A DNA stretch of 64,000 nt, taken from Pasteurellaceae bacterium Orientalotternb1 (GTDB taxonomy: Bacteria > Pseudomonadota > Gammaproteobacteria > Enterobacterales > Pasteurellaceae). The notes below the pieces were generated by a model. The model saw only the letters and a list, made by a program, of their open reading frames with translations. It was not told the DNA's origin and did no database searches. Below, piece after piece: positions 26,401-35,784 of the stretch; position 1 is the first letter of the stretch; each line of letters opens with the position of its first letter. The stretch lies in contig CP015028.1 in assembly GCA_011455275.1 (NCBI GenBank), forward strand, positions 1,524,911 through 1,588,910, written 5' to 3'. Made by a program: the position numbers and the translations under genes.

Positions 26401-28234
26401 GTAAGTTAATGTTGTTTGGTTTACTTAACCCTGCTGTTGCATTTGTGGTATTGATTGGCTCGAATGATGCCCCGTTGTCCACAATGGCTTCTTTTTGTGG
26501 TTCGTGTTGCAATGCCACGATGGTGTAACTGCCATTGTCATTTTCTGTAACTGTCATCGCACGATACAGGCGTGAAGTAATAGTTTGTGTAGTAAGCGAC
26601 CACACGCCCATTTCCGCCAAGCCAACAGGATCGTTTTCAAGAGTAACAACGTTGTCTTTTACACTTAGGATTTTAATGTCACTGTGTTTAGCTTCCGCAT
26701 TGATATAGCTTAAATGGCTGTTGCCGTTCAGGCGAATTTCACGATCAAGGGTCACATTGCGGCCACTCACCGCTACCACTCGTCCGCCAATCTCCGTGCC
26801 TGCGTAGTGGTTGTCCGACACTTTGATAATATCACCAGGAATATGCATTAGCCCTTCCGCCCCCACACTAAAGGTGATGGTTTCTGTTTCAAGGCGTTCG
26901 GTCTCTAAAATCCAGCGGCCCGTACAGTAAGCCTGACCACGATTGGTACAGCCAAATGCCGCCACTTTTTTCAGATTCAATCCGTACTTGCGAATATCAT
27001 CGTCATTAGAGACATATTCAATGGTTTTTTCGTAGTTGTTTGCTGCATCTTGGTATTCCACTTGGATCGCATTATGCCGTGCTTTCACTGCAGAATACTG
27101 GCGAGCAAATTCACCATTAATCACATTCGCATTGGTATAAGTCCAAACAGGATCGCTTGGTCTATCCATAATGACCGTTAACTCTGTGCCATTCCACACA
27201 GGCATTGCTCGGAAAATGGAGCAAATGTCGTTGATCACATCATAAGCTGAGCGTTGTTCGGTGATCCACGCATTACAAGTAAAACGTGGACGAGTCCCTC
27301 CGTAGCCGTCGGGGATCATCTGGTCACAATATTGTGCCGCTTGGTATAATGCCCATTTATCCACCCCAAATTCGCCCAAACGTTGCCCTAAACCGTAACG
27401 TTTGTTGGTCACAATATCCATTAAAATAAAAGCGGGATTATCGCTATAGGCAATTTTATATGTACCGTCCCATAGCCCTGTATAGGCACGAGTAACGGGA
27501 TCGTAATTGCTCGGCACTTTGATTTTAATGCCGTAGATTTCATAACTGCGGGTTGGAATGTTTGAGAAATATTCCGAGTCGAACTTAATCCCGACCAATG
27601 CGGTATTTGGGTAGGCAAATTCGGCATCAATAATCTCGGTGTAGCTCGCCCAAATAGTTTTATTTTGTAACCGTTGGCTTTTGGAATCCTCTTGCACACG
27701 CTCTACTTTAATTTTGAACGGCACAGGCGGTAACTCATCAATCATCAAGTTTTTCAAATATTGCGAGCTGTATTTCCCACTAATATGAAATGAGTAGGTT
27801 CTTGTACCCACAGTTACAATGAAATCTACTTCAGAGCCGTACGTATCACCTTCGTCATTTTGGTGAAATAATGATGAAACGCCTAACGTTAAGCGTAATC
27901 TGCTTACTTGAGCATCTGTCACCGTACGAGTTATTGCTGTTTTTTTACGGACCTCCGTACCAACTGAAATTTCTTTTTCCGTTGCCTGAAAGCCTTTCAT
28001 AACAGATTGATCTTGTGTACCAATCCGTCCTTCCGCTTGAATATTGGTAAAGTTATAACTGCCATCTTGATTTTGAATCGGGGTGTTATCTAAATACACC
28101 GATTTAACACCATCCACTAAACCTTGTACTTCACCTTCTGATACTACTTCGACAATGCGGACACGCTGCTTTGAACGGCCGCTATCAGGTGCTTCATATG
28201 GTGTACGTCCACCGCCACCGCTACTTCCGCCCAT
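23459..28234 (-). CDS. Tail tip / host specificity protein (lambda gpJ-like)
   Basis: A 1591-residue protein. It begins with a Gly-rich leader and then RVRIVEVVSEGEVQGLVDG, the hallmark N-terminus of gpJ. A hub domain and fibronectin-III-like segments (about residues 640-810) follow, then a Gln/Ala-rich coiled coil, and a C-terminal part ending in EQILVYDEQGRLRVKIGKL. It forms the tail tip and sets the receptor. The C-terminal part, more specific to this phage, probably determines host range. Gene order J, I, K, L, M on the minus strand matches lambda. Confidence 0.9.
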   Translation of the reverse strand: MGGSSGGGGRTPYEAPDSGRSKQRVRIVEVVSEGEVQGLVDGVKSVYLDNTPIQNQDGSYNFTNIQAEGRIGTQDQSVMKGFQATEKEISVGTEVRKKTAITRTVTDAQVSRLRLTLGVSSLFHQNDEGDTYGSEVDFIVTVGTRTYSFHISGKYSSQYLKNLMIDELPPVPFKIKVERVQEDSKSQRLQNKTIWASYTEIIDAEFAYPNTALVGIKFDSEYFSNIPTRSYEIYGIKIKVPSNYDPVTRAYTGLWDGTYKIAYSDNPAFILMDIVTNKRYGLGQRLGEFGVDKWALYQAAQYCDQMIPDGYGGTRPRFTCNAWITEQRSAYDVINDICSIFRAMPVWNGTELTVIMDRPSDPVWTYTNANVINGEFARQYSAVKARHNAIQVEYQDAANNYEKTIEYVSNDDDIRKYGLNLKKVAAFGCTNRGQAYCTGRWILETERLETETITFSVGAEGLMHIPGDIIKVSDNHYAGTEIGGRVVAVSGRNVTLDREIRLNGNSHLSYINAEAKHSDIKILSVKDNVVTLENDPVGLAEMGVWSLTTQTITSRLYRAMTVTENDNGSYTIVALQHEPQKEAIVDNGASFEPINTTNATAGLSKPNNINLQADGDGISLSFEYVAQNSAMVKYQIKLYKDGKFYKSYDDLTSPEIKFVGLPDGNYVAEIRAKNGHGQLSEPVSKSFSIQFAVSELVTVSKVFGIGLSWKNPIFANQNAAIEIWGSKENRFETARKLVSLAYPTNSYTYDGLGVAETYYFWARMVDNVNGTAGEFTPVTEGVTEQSAEKLVDYLEGQLTKDSFSQQLLDGLTQDIRHEIGENNKGIDSKLSQATDRLQQEVLARTAEIQRESQRQAQALQQEARERGTAITQLQNADRTHSQQISQATAKADQALSGVQAERTARIEANRAEVVAREALTGRVANAESGLTSLQRTVTQQGQSIAESTQQLNAKIDGISIGGRNLLQHSLKLEKLWNKSYSVSVLDGIAQIRSTGRLALITQENTPNLNQLSNGKVAISFDAKANRDASLHIRLRRKLEGNKLSDIAKYLTIASRDFKRYTLILDYQKLLEQIQLNFEIATYEPEGVIFDIRQPKLEIGNIATDWTPAPEDVEQSIIDVSADLTAYKSTQATTDASKAEQIARMATRLGQAESNLTRTENSLTTLEQTTNVALQDLRSRTQNAESSIQQVQDTKASKTEVASIARTALRSEWQSDAQIKADNAKNQAIAEANRLNQATSARIDTIANTLSTATQSTASEISTLRATVNGIEARADGLVKTEIDLTNLDQNTWYPVIFKGLKTGQTSRFRVSQNLISGLHNPTWASHGTRSFSLLCEWSANGGGWGAINVARVIHNFEFSWVSDRKSPIFTIDQMINSSTEYCRLRGGAKYDVFAPPNITVEKQPNGYSIQQQTISPFVNYYSDRLVPQSELKKLDASINENKQVVADVNGKVQAIHAFKVETISGGRKAVAGMTLGSNGGEQSEIILMADRLKLVRNAQDGSPVPMLGVINHNGRTRMALSGDIAVQGDLVGNRFVGGEIDITGASGILRVGRTGRFEMRASQHNRGLVINSEQILVYDEQGRLRVKIGKL

Positions 28235-28236
28235 AA

Positions 28237-28857
28237 TTACCCCTTACTGAATCCGACTGTTTGTTCCAATGCTTTTTCGCTTTCACTTTCCGCATCGTAG
28301 GTTTCTACGCCTTGCGAAATAATTCGTGACCCACAGCGAATTCGCCCATACGCAATCGGCACTGGCTGACCTTGTGCGGCCATATTTTGAATATTGCTAA
28401 ACGCAGTGGACTGTTTTTTGTCCGCACCACTACCAGTCTCCATTTTTGGCATAGGTGTCAACATTTGAGCAACGCCGCCAATCATCATTGCCACCCCCAT
28501 ACCAATTACATTTGGAGCATAAGCGGCGGCGGGCGTATAAAGCATCACAATCCCCACAATCGTCAGTACCGCTCCTGCAATGGTTTGAAATACCCCCGCC
28601 TTTTTCGCTCCCGCCACCACAGGGGTAATGTGGATCGTCATTCCCTTCTTTAACCGATAAAACAAGCCTTGCTCTAAATAGCGGTTGTCGAGATACTGCC
28701 GCCCAATTCGCACTTTATAAAAGCCGTGTTGCATCGCCGCCCGCAATTTCGGCAGCTGTGAAAACAGGGCTTTCAACGCTTCAGCGGTATCTTTCACATC
28801 AAGCTGAAACTGCGTGCCAAATGATTTAAGGGTGCCGTAAAATCTAACATTGACCAT
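28237..28857 (-). CDS. Tail assembly protein I (lambda gpI-like)
   Basis: A 206-residue protein. The beta-grasp start MVNVRFYGTLKSFGTQF is followed by two hydrophobic stretches (about residues 88-145) and a Gly/Ser-rich tail, as in lambda gpI. It overlaps gpK by 64 bases, also as in lambda. Needed for tail-tip assembly. Confidence 0.87.
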   Translation of the reverse strand: MVNVRFYGTLKSFGTQFQLDVKDTAEALKALFSQLPKLRAAMQHGFYKVRIGRQYLDNRYLEQGLFYRLKKGMTIHITPVVAGAKKAGVFQTIAGAVLTIVGIVMLYTPAAAYAPNVIGMGVAMMIGGVAQMLTPMPKMETGSGADKKQSTAFSNIQNMAAQGQPVPIAYGRIRCGSRIISQGVETYDAESESEKALEQTVGFSKG

Positions 28858-29570
28858 TGTTCAAATCTCCAAATGCTGTGTGTATGTTTGAGCCAGTAAC
28901 CGTCGTATAAATCCCGTTTGGAAAGGCGTTTCGGGCTATGGTGTAGCACCATTTGTTCGCCTAAATAGACGGCGGCGTGGTTCGGTACATCGGCACCGAC
29001 TTGCATTAAAATCACATCGCCTACTTGCAAAATTTCATCAGGATCTAACCGCTTGAAACCATGGCAAGCCATATTCTGTAAATACAAATCTCCGCCATTC
29101 GCCCACCATTCGTCCGTTCTCTCAAAATCAGGCAAATCGGCTCCCGCCAAATAATAGAAATCACGGAAAGTCGAATAGCAATCCGTTTGCCCGTGGACAA
29201 ACTCCCGCCCCACAAGCGGTCTGATCACGGGAAAATTTTGCAACTCGCCGTCACATACCAACCAAAAATCAAACTGGAGTAAATCCTGCATTTGGCGGTC
29301 GGCAATGGAGAGCCGCATTTCGCCCCTGCTGGTTGCAGAATGGGGATGCGAATGCACCACTGCCACAATCTCACCTTGCTGCTCTGCTCGAATAAAATCG
29401 TCAGGGGCAATCTCAAAGAAATGTTCAGGATCGCCCGCCACGTTTTCACTCGGCAGAAATTGCGGCTCGCTATTCTGATAGCCCAAAACGACAAAACCGC
29501 AGGCTTCGTTAGGCTCTGCGGTTTTGCAATATTCGATAATTTCTTGTTTCAATTCGTCAGGAATTTTCAT
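28794..29570 (-). CDS. Tail assembly protein K (JAMM plus NlpC/P60 domains)
   Basis: A 258-residue two-domain hydrolase. The N-terminal JAB/MPN domain has E22, H73-S-H75, S88 and D91, a complete JAMM metal site. The C-terminal NlpC/P60 domain starts at GQTDCYSTFRDFYY, with the catalytic Cys near residue 139, and has a later His in NHAAVYLG. The family processes tail-tip proteins or murein during assembly and entry. Confidence 0.9.
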   Translation of the reverse strand: MKIPDELKQEIIEYCKTAEPNEACGFVVLGYQNSEPQFLPSENVAGDPEHFFEIAPDDFIRAEQQGEIVAVVHSHPHSATSRGEMRLSIADRQMQDLLQFDFWLVCDGELQNFPVIRPLVGREFVHGQTDCYSTFRDFYYLAGADLPDFERTDEWWANGGDLYLQNMACHGFKRLDPDEILQVGDVILMQVGADVPNHAAVYLGEQMVLHHSPKRLSKRDLYDGYWLKHTHSIWRFEQWSMLDFTAPLNHLARSFSLM

Positions 29571-29573
29571 TCT

Positions 29574-30287
29574 TTAACTCAACTTATTCACAGCAATAAA
29601 TCCACCATAATTGCGAGTGTTACTTCGCAACTGGCACCCACGCAAGCAACCGCTGCATTTATCTTGTGTCGGGTCGGTAGTCGGCTGATCCTTATCAGTA
29701 AACATTACTGTGCCTGTATAGCCGCATTCCGATGACCGGTACACGGAGCCACACGTCACCAGCATTGTTCGGCTGTTGATGACGGCATTATCCGTTTCTG
29801 TTGGCAGTGCTAGCGTAAACGTCGCAATCTCACGGGTCAGCGTACTTAATTGCTCAATTAAGTAGTAACTGATCCGCTCTTGTTGTGGGTCGGCATCAGG
29901 ATTACCATCTTTAAAATTGACTGCATCGAGAAATTGAGCGTACACCCGACGTCTGCGGACAACCGCCCCTAAACATTGATTAAACTCGTGAGCTAAACCT
30001 GTCACAAAACCATTCAAATTAGCAATTGTCAGCGTAGGGCGGTTACTCGGCCCCTGCCCCGACATTTGAAAACCTTCCGCTTTCACCCCAAAAGGTTGAT
30101 AGGTCTTTCCTTGCCATACAATCGGTTGCTGAAATTCGTTTGTGCCAGCGTAAAAACGATATCGCTCGCCTTTATTACCCGATTTTGATGTCAGATCACG
30201 CATATCTACTTCAAACAAATCAAGTAAGGTTTTTTGTTCCAGCTTGGCAAGCTCCAACTGGAATTTTGACGAAATCTCTGTTGGCAT
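29574..30287 (-). CDS. Minor tail protein L
   Basis: A 237-residue tail-tip protein. The C-terminal half carries a cysteine set (TCGSVYRSSECGYTG, then KCSGCLRGCQLR), the Fe-S-binding pattern of lambda gpL. The start overlaps the stop of the upstream M gene as TAATG. Confidence 0.88.
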   Translation of the reverse strand: MPTEISSKFQLELAKLEQKTLLDLFEVDMRDLTSKSGNKGERYRFYAGTNEFQQPIVWQGKTYQPFGVKAEGFQMSGQGPSNRPTLTIANLNGFVTGLAHEFNQCLGAVVRRRRVYAQFLDAVNFKDGNPDADPQQERISYYLIEQLSTLTREIATFTLALPTETDNAVINSRTMLVTCGSVYRSSECGYTGTVMFTDKDQPTTDPTQDKCSGCLRGCQLRSNTRNYGGFIAVNKLS

Positions 30288-30613
30288 TAAACCACCTCTT
30301 CAAATTCACAATTAAACTTAGTATGGGTTTTGCCTTTGGTTGTTGACCATTTCGGGCAGACGACCTTAACAACACGATCTTTATCCTGAAACTGAAAGGC
30401 TTTCACGCCACCGTGATTGGCAAAAAATTGGTCTAAAGTGACCGCTTGTTCGTGCTTTAAGTTAAAGGTTACGCTGTATTTTCGTTGCAACGGATTAAGA
30501 CCATCAACGATTCGCTGCTGATAGCCGTCGCCAAATTGGTTCACCTTGCGGCGTGGCTCGCTTTCGGTGGTGTAATTTGGCTGTGGGCAAAATGGGAGTG
30601 TTTTTAGGGTCAT
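30287..30613 (-). CDS. Minor tail protein M
   Basis: A 108-residue protein starting at ATG 30,613 after an AGGTGG site. RRKVNQFGDGYQQR and the later HGGVKAFQFQDKD are the conserved blocks of phage tail protein gpM. A GTG nine bases earlier is a less likely start. Confidence 0.87.
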   Translation of the reverse strand: MTLKTLPFCPQPNYTTESEPRRKVNQFGDGYQQRIVDGLNPLQRKYSVTFNLKHEQAVTLDQFFANHGGVKAFQFQDKDRVVKVVCPKWSTTKGKTHTKFNCEFEEVV

Positions 30614-30622
30614 CTGCACCAC

Positions 30623-30790
<168 letters not shown>

Positions 30791-30813
30791 TTACTTGTTA
30801 GGATTTTGGAATG

Positions 30814-30849
30814 AAAAAAGCCCAGAGCGTTTGCCGCACTCTGGGCTTT
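30814..30849 (-). terminator. Intrinsic terminator after the tape measure gene
   Basis: An 11-bp stem AAAGCCCAGAG / CTCTGGGCTTT, with the T run on the minus strand. It separates the tape measure gene from the tail-tip genes. Confidence 0.8.
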
Positions 30850-30863
30850 GTTTTATTAAATTT

Positions 30864-33800
30864 TTAGCGAGCCAGCATTCCGCCAACACGCCGTTCTTTA
30901 GCAAGTACTTCCAGCACTTTGGCTTGGATTAAATTGCCTAGCTGTTTGCCTTGTTGGGCTTGCTGTTCTACCGATGTATTGGTGTTGCCGTCTTTGTCGA
31001 TATGCACCGAAATGGACACGTGGTTTGTCGTTTCGCCGCCATTGGCAAACGAATGATTGACCGTTGGCACTCTCGGCACATCTACCCCGCCACCGCTGGC
31101 AAAGCCCCGTTTGCCATAGTTGAGATAATTGAGGTAATCCAACCCAATTCGGCTTGTTGCTTCTTTGGTGATGACGTATTCGCCCTTGTGGACGATACCC
31201 GCTGGGGTGTATTTCCCGCCATCGCCCGTGTAGCCGCCCACAGCAAAATTTCCACCACCAACAAAGCCACCTTCAGCAAAACCGCCAAAACCTAATGCAC
31301 TGGCGGAAGATTTAATTGCATTAAAAATCAACATCTTAACAATCATATTAGAAATATCTTTCAAAATAGATTGTGCCATTGAGCGGAAATCAGCTTTACC
31401 TGTCATTACAAAATCAGTCAATGCATCGGACATTCCATTCAATGCAGAATAAGTAATATCCGAAACATTAGCAAAAATGTTAGTAGCATCATCACCAAAA
31501 CGATTTAAACCATCTCGCATACCTGCAAAAGGATCATTACGTTGCATTTCTTCAGCTTGTGCCTTATGTCTTTGATATTCCGCATAACGTTCTTTCAGCT
31601 TAGCCATTTCTTCGTCCAGCTTGGCAATATTTTCTTCAGTCATACCAATACGAAGTTTGGCTGCTTCTTGCTCTAGCTGATAACCATACTGCAATAATTC
31701 TTGTTCAGAACGAGTTTTACCTAACAAAGTTAATTCAAACTCCATTGCTTTGATTTTTTGGGTATTGTCATACCCAAATTTTGCAATTTCTAATTTCTGG
31801 TTTTCCGAATCAATTTGTGCGGCTAAAGCTTTAAGCTGTTCTACGCCTTCAATACCGAAGTTTTTATACTTCTCCGCATTGAGAGCAATATCTTCCATCA
31901 GTTTTTTAACTTCTTGATATTGCGATACCTGACCGAATATCTCAATGTCTTTGGCATTGGCTTTCAGTTCAGATAAACGATAAGACATTTCGCCAAATTG
32001 TTTTTGGAAGTCATCGCTTTTTGGCGTTTTACCTTTCCCACCACCTTTTGCATTACCCTGAGCTTCTAGTAAAGCGAATTCAGACCTTTTCAATCTCTCA
32101 AATTCTGCTTTACCCGCATCAGTATTCAGATCGATGTCTAGATTTTTGGCTTTTTGCGTTGCATTAATTTCTGATTGCAACTGATTAGCTAGCTTTTGAT
32201 TGCCTGCTGCTCTTGCTTTGTAAACCGCAATCAGTTTTTCATTATCTGTAATATGCGCATCTAGTTTGGTATTCCCCGCAATGGCTCCATTCATTTGCAA
32301 GATAGCGAGTGCTGCATTAATTGCAGATTGGGCAATACCGCCAACTGCACCAGAAAATTTTAATGCTTCTGCGGTTGCCGATGGCAATTTCAGCGTGAAA
32401 TCTCCAATCGAAACATTCAATCCATCCACTTTGATTTTTGATTGCTCAATACTTGGGAAAAGCTCAAGAAAACGATCACGGAGTTCGGCAACGGGGATAT
32501 GAGCCTGTAAATCGCTCTGCAGTTTTAATTGACCATTTAATTTCTGCTCTGCCCGCTCTAGCTCTTCCGTTTTTAATGTAAGATCTTCTTTGGCTTTGGT
32601 AATTTTCTTTGTATCCGCTGCGATTTTTACTCCGTGAAGTAAACCGCCTTGAAATTCACGACTCACACCATTGACGACTTTATTTAATCCTTCAATTTCC
32701 CCTTTTAATTCTTGAATTTTTCCCTTTAACGCTTCAATTGAGCGAAGATTACGCACCTGCTCGGCTGCCACCTGTGCTTTGGTCATCTGCTCAATTTTGG
32801 CTTTAACCTGATCAAGCGTATCAGCATATCGTAAGGATTCTTCCCTTGCCGCTTTTTGGCTTTCGTTAAACGCCCAAAAAGCAGTTCCTGCCGTACCTAA
32901 CACAAAGGCTAATGTCATAATCGGGTTGGCAAGGGCTGCCGATGTCATTAGGCGAATTTCAGTCGTTGCCGCAGCAGTCATTCGGCTAAATACCCCTGTT
33001 GTTGCGGTAGCGGCAGCAGTTCTCGCAATCACTTGGCTTTGTGCTATTGCATTTTCGGCATAAGCAACTTTGAGAGCTTGTTTCGTCGCAACAAGCTGTT
33101 TCTCAGTTGCAATTTTTTGCTGAGTAAGCTGAATCTCTTGGGCATCTAAGGCTTTAAGTTGGTTACTTAATGCAATACGCTCTGCACGAGTTGCAGCACC
33201 TTGAACTTCAACGGCAATTTGCTCACGATCTTTGGCAATCTTCTGCTGTTGAATGGCGATGCTTTCTAAAGTTGCTTTGTTCTGATTGTAGGTTTCAAGA
33301 GTATTCGCTAAAGTCGCTGAAGTTTGTTGAGCTAGCACTACATTTTCTTGTAAACGAACGGCAATCGCTTGTTGTTTTGCCTTAGTGGCTTCAATAATCG
33401 CCTGCTTTTCATCATAGATTGCAGCTTTCGCTTTGATGAAATCTTGAACTTTATGAGAACCTTGATATAGTAACCAACCACCTGCAGCAATACCTAACGC
33501 AAATCCAATTTCTTCAACATGTTTCCCAGTAAAGTCTAAAACACCAACCAGTTTTTTAGATGCTCCTGCAGTTTTATCTAACTCACCTACCCATTTTTCT
33601 GTTGCAGTCGAAAGATTTTGGATTGCTCCGCTGACGGTTGTTGAGGTTTTACCGTAGAGATCATCAACAGAACCTTCGGCTTTTTTCAGCCCTTCCACCA
33701 TTTTTTGAGCCGATAATTCACCCTTATCCACCATTGCTTTTAGTTCAGCAGTAGTTACGCCCAACCCTTTTGCTATCGCTTGTACTACTGATGGCGTTTG

Positions 33801-34358
33801 GGTCATCAACGAATTAAATTCCTGGGCTTTCATTTTGCCCATTAGCAATGACTGACTGAATTGCACCAAGGCATTTGATGCCGTGGCAGAACTTGCTCCC
33901 GAAATAGCAACCGCTTTTGAGACCGTTTCCGTCAAACGTGCTACATCGGATTGTGCTAAACCGAGATCTTTCGCATTTTGGGCAAAGGTTTGATAAACCG
34001 ATGATGTTGCTTGGCTAGATTGGGCAGTTTTGAGTGAAATATCATATACAGCAACCATTGCCCTTGCGTGTTGAGCTTCGCTTTCCGTGACTAACCGTAA
34101 TTTATTCGCAAGCTGAGTATATTCATCGGTTACTTTGAATGTAGTATTTGCAAAGTTACGTAAGCGATCTAAATTTTGAATACGAAACTCAAACTGCGTT
34201 GCGTTATTGATATTTTTAGCCGCTTTTTCAATATTATCTAGATACTGAACAGTACGGTCAGCAAATTTACGGGCTTTATACTCTGCTTTCGTTAGCCCCT
34301 GCTGAAATTCAACAGAATCTAGCCCTAATTTAATTGCTAATTCTCCAAGAGTGGACAT
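30864..34358 (-). CDS. Tail tape measure protein (lambda gpH-like)
   Basis: An 1164-residue protein. The N-terminal domain ELAIKLGLDSVEFQQGL is typical of siphovirus tape measures. A GLAQSDVARLTETVSKAVAISG block, long coiled coils, central hydrophobic segments (about residues 455-495) and a C-terminal Gly-rich tail with GGYTGDGGKYTPAGIVHKGEYVI follow. That tail resembles the one in the P2-like tape measure in this window, a shared C-terminal module. It sets tail length and acts in DNA ejection. Confidence 0.9.
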   Translation of the reverse strand: MSTLGELAIKLGLDSVEFQQGLTKAEYKARKFADRTVQYLDNIEKAAKNINNATQFEFRIQNLDRLRNFANTTFKVTDEYTQLANKLRLVTESEAQHARAMVAVYDISLKTAQSSQATSSVYQTFAQNAKDLGLAQSDVARLTETVSKAVAISGASSATASNALVQFSQSLLMGKMKAQEFNSLMTQTPSVVQAIAKGLGVTTAELKAMVDKGELSAQKMVEGLKKAEGSVDDLYGKTSTTVSGAIQNLSTATEKWVGELDKTAGASKKLVGVLDFTGKHVEEIGFALGIAAGGWLLYQGSHKVQDFIKAKAAIYDEKQAIIEATKAKQQAIAVRLQENVVLAQQTSATLANTLETYNQNKATLESIAIQQQKIAKDREQIAVEVQGAATRAERIALSNQLKALDAQEIQLTQQKIATEKQLVATKQALKVAYAENAIAQSQVIARTAAATATTGVFSRMTAAATTEIRLMTSAALANPIMTLAFVLGTAGTAFWAFNESQKAAREESLRYADTLDQVKAKIEQMTKAQVAAEQVRNLRSIEALKGKIQELKGEIEGLNKVVNGVSREFQGGLLHGVKIAADTKKITKAKEDLTLKTEELERAEQKLNGQLKLQSDLQAHIPVAELRDRFLELFPSIEQSKIKVDGLNVSIGDFTLKLPSATAEALKFSGAVGGIAQSAINAALAILQMNGAIAGNTKLDAHITDNEKLIAVYKARAAGNQKLANQLQSEINATQKAKNLDIDLNTDAGKAEFERLKRSEFALLEAQGNAKGGGKGKTPKSDDFQKQFGEMSYRLSELKANAKDIEIFGQVSQYQEVKKLMEDIALNAEKYKNFGIEGVEQLKALAAQIDSENQKLEIAKFGYDNTQKIKAMEFELTLLGKTRSEQELLQYGYQLEQEAAKLRIGMTEENIAKLDEEMAKLKERYAEYQRHKAQAEEMQRNDPFAGMRDGLNRFGDDATNIFANVSDITYSALNGMSDALTDFVMTGKADFRSMAQSILKDISNMIVKMLIFNAIKSSASALGFGGFAEGGFVGGGNFAVGGYTGDGGKYTPAGIVHKGEYVITKEATSRIGLDYLNYLNYGKRGFASGGGVDVPRVPTVNHSFANGGETTNHVSISVHIDKDGNTNTSVEQQAQQGKQLGNLIQAKVLEVLAKERRVGGMLAR

Positions 34359-34382
34359 TGCGTTCTCCTAATTTCAGGCAAT

Positions 34383-34406
34383 AAAAAACCCTGCATATTG
34401 CAGGGT
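34383..34406 (-). terminator. Intrinsic terminator
   Basis: A perfect stem CCCTGCA / TGCAGGG with a TAT loop, followed on the minus strand by six T. It is directly after a small membrane protein gene and upstream of the tape measure gene. Confidence 0.85.
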
Positions 34407-34421
34407 TCGAAATGAAATTTA

Positions 34422-34646
34422 TTATTTTTTACTGTTGCTATGATGTATGCCTAATAATATGCTGGCTGGGAAAACAATCCATATCGCTACTTTAAAAATA
34501 CTGCCACTATCAATTCCAAATAGTGCAGAGAAGAGTTTTACAACACAGATAATGGCGGTAATTACAAATAAGCAACTAATCAAAAAGAATACCGTATCAA
34601 AAGTGGTATCCACACCAAATTTTACAAGCTCAGTGGTCTTTTTCAT
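34422..34646 (-). CDS. Small two-span membrane protein, unknown
   Basis: A 74-residue protein from ATG 34,646, which follows AGGAGAG; upstream in-frame starts lack such a site. It has two hydrophobic helices (about residues 18-40 and 46-66) and ends NSKK. It sits in the tail operon between HigBA and the tape measure gene. Not recognised. Confidence 0.55.
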   Translation of the reverse strand: MKKTTELVKFGVDTTFDTVFFLISCLFVITAIICVVKLFSALFGIDSGSIFKVAIWIVFPASILLGIHHSNSKK

Positions 34647-34746
34647 CTTTTCTCTCCTATTTACCCATAAAATAATACTGATCACTCATTACTTCAAGGG
34701 TAACCGCTTGCAAAATTGCAACAAGCGGTCAGATTTTTGAAACGTT

Positions 34747-35049
34747 TTACAAATTAAACGATACCGTTTTTCCCGTTGGGAGCTGAACCGATAAATTCAG
34801 CACGCCCCCCATTGCTTCGACATAACGTTTCACCGAAGAAAGTCGCACATCGTTTCCCCGTTTTTCTAAGGCAACAACGGACGGCTGTTTGATATTCAAG
34901 GCATCGGCAATTTGTTGTTGGGAGATTTCCAATTCTTCACGAATACGATGAAGTTGTAGCTCCATTCGCATTTCTTGTGCCATTTCTTTGACTTTGGCTT
35001 GTTGTTCTGCGGGCAACTCCGCCATCAATGCTTTAAAGTTTTTGCTCAT
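34747..35049 (-). CDS. higA: XRE-type antitoxin (HigA-like)
   Basis: A 100-residue protein from ATG 35,049 with an AGGAG site. The helix-turn-helix is REELEISQQQIADALNIKQPSVVALEKR, followed by a short VLNLSVQLPTG tail. It follows and overlaps the toxin gene by 17 bases, giving the toxin-first order typical of HigBA. It should repress its own operon. Confidence 0.85.
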   Translation of the reverse strand: MSKNFKALMAELPAEQQAKVKEMAQEMRMELQLHRIREELEISQQQIADALNIKQPSVVALEKRGNDVRLSSVKRYVEAMGGVLNLSVQLPTGKTVSFNL

Positions 35050-35416
35050 TTTTCTGCTCCTGCTCAAATTGGGAAAGATAGCTATCGTAGGTTTGCTCTG
35101 CAAGGGCGATCATCGTTTTGTAAAAGGCTTTTTCTTTTTTGCCTTTCTTATCGCCACCGCACAAAACAATCGCTTGCCGAATGGGGTCAAAAATAAAGAA
35201 TAAACGAAATACCGATAATTTTGACTGCACTCGCAATTCTTTCAGATTTGGGTACTTAGAGCCTTGCAAGGTGTCCGCATAAGGTCGCCCTAATTGCGGA
35301 CCTTCTGTCGATAATAACTCTAAACCTGCGTAGATTTTTAACAAGTCGTCCTGCTCTAAGGTGTTAAACCAGTCTAAAACAGGATCTTGTAAAATCACAT
35401 TCCATTCTTGTTGCAT
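35033..35416 (-). CDS. higB: HigB/RelE-type toxin (phage gp49-like)
   Basis: A 127-residue protein. Blocks GPQLGRPYADTLQGSKYPNLKELRVQ and FRLFFIFDPIRQAIVLCGGDKKGK are the conserved core of the gp49-like HigB family. First gene of the HigBA pair. The pair lies inside the late tail operon, between the G/GT chaperone and the tape measure gene. Confidence 0.88.
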   Translation of the reverse strand: MQQEWNVILQDPVLDWFNTLEQDDLLKIYAGLELLSTEGPQLGRPYADTLQGSKYPNLKELRVQSKLSVFRLFFIFDPIRQAIVLCGGDKKGKKEKAFYKTMIALAEQTYDSYLSQFEQEQKNEQKL

Positions 35417-35484
35417 TACTTTCCCCTCTTTAATTTTATAGATTTTAATCTATTAAAATAATAAGAGCAAGGCATTTATTCGCT

Positions 35485-35784
35485 TTACCTTTTCGCCAAA
35501 TACTCCGCCACACCGTCATCGTCTGCACTTTCTGTTTGTTCATTGAAGAACGGCATATAGTCAGATAATTTGGGTGATTCGCCTTTTGGATCTCGGTTTA
35601 TCATTGCGAGAATATGGGCGATTTGGGCGGTACGGTAGTCTTCACGCCATAAGCCGAAAGGTTGTTCTTGGTAGAAACGTTGATATTCTTGGTAATGGCT
35701 TTCGGGCATTTGTTCAATTTCAGCAAGGGTTTTGCCGAGTGCGAGCGACAGGGTTAGTTGGAACTTTCTTCGCTCGCTGAGTCT
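35485..35784 (-). CDS. Tail assembly chaperone T domain (read as G-T by frameshifting)
   Basis: This frame has no good start of its own. Upstream of MPESHYQEYQRFYQEQPFGLW it reads LSLALGKTLAEIEQ, the usual beginning of the T domain, and it stays open back to the slippery site in gene G. A -1 shift there gives the fusion TEAPK-RLSERRKFQ-LTLSLALGK. In lambda the G-T fusion recruits tail tube subunits to the tape measure. An internal ATG at 35,709 gives 74 residues but lacks the conserved N-terminus. Confidence 0.8.
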   Translation of the reverse strand, partial: RLSERRKFQLTLSLALGKTLAEIEQMPESHYQEYQRFYQEQPFGLWREDYRTAQIAHILAMINRDPKGESPKLSDYMPFFNEQTESADDDGVAEYLAKR

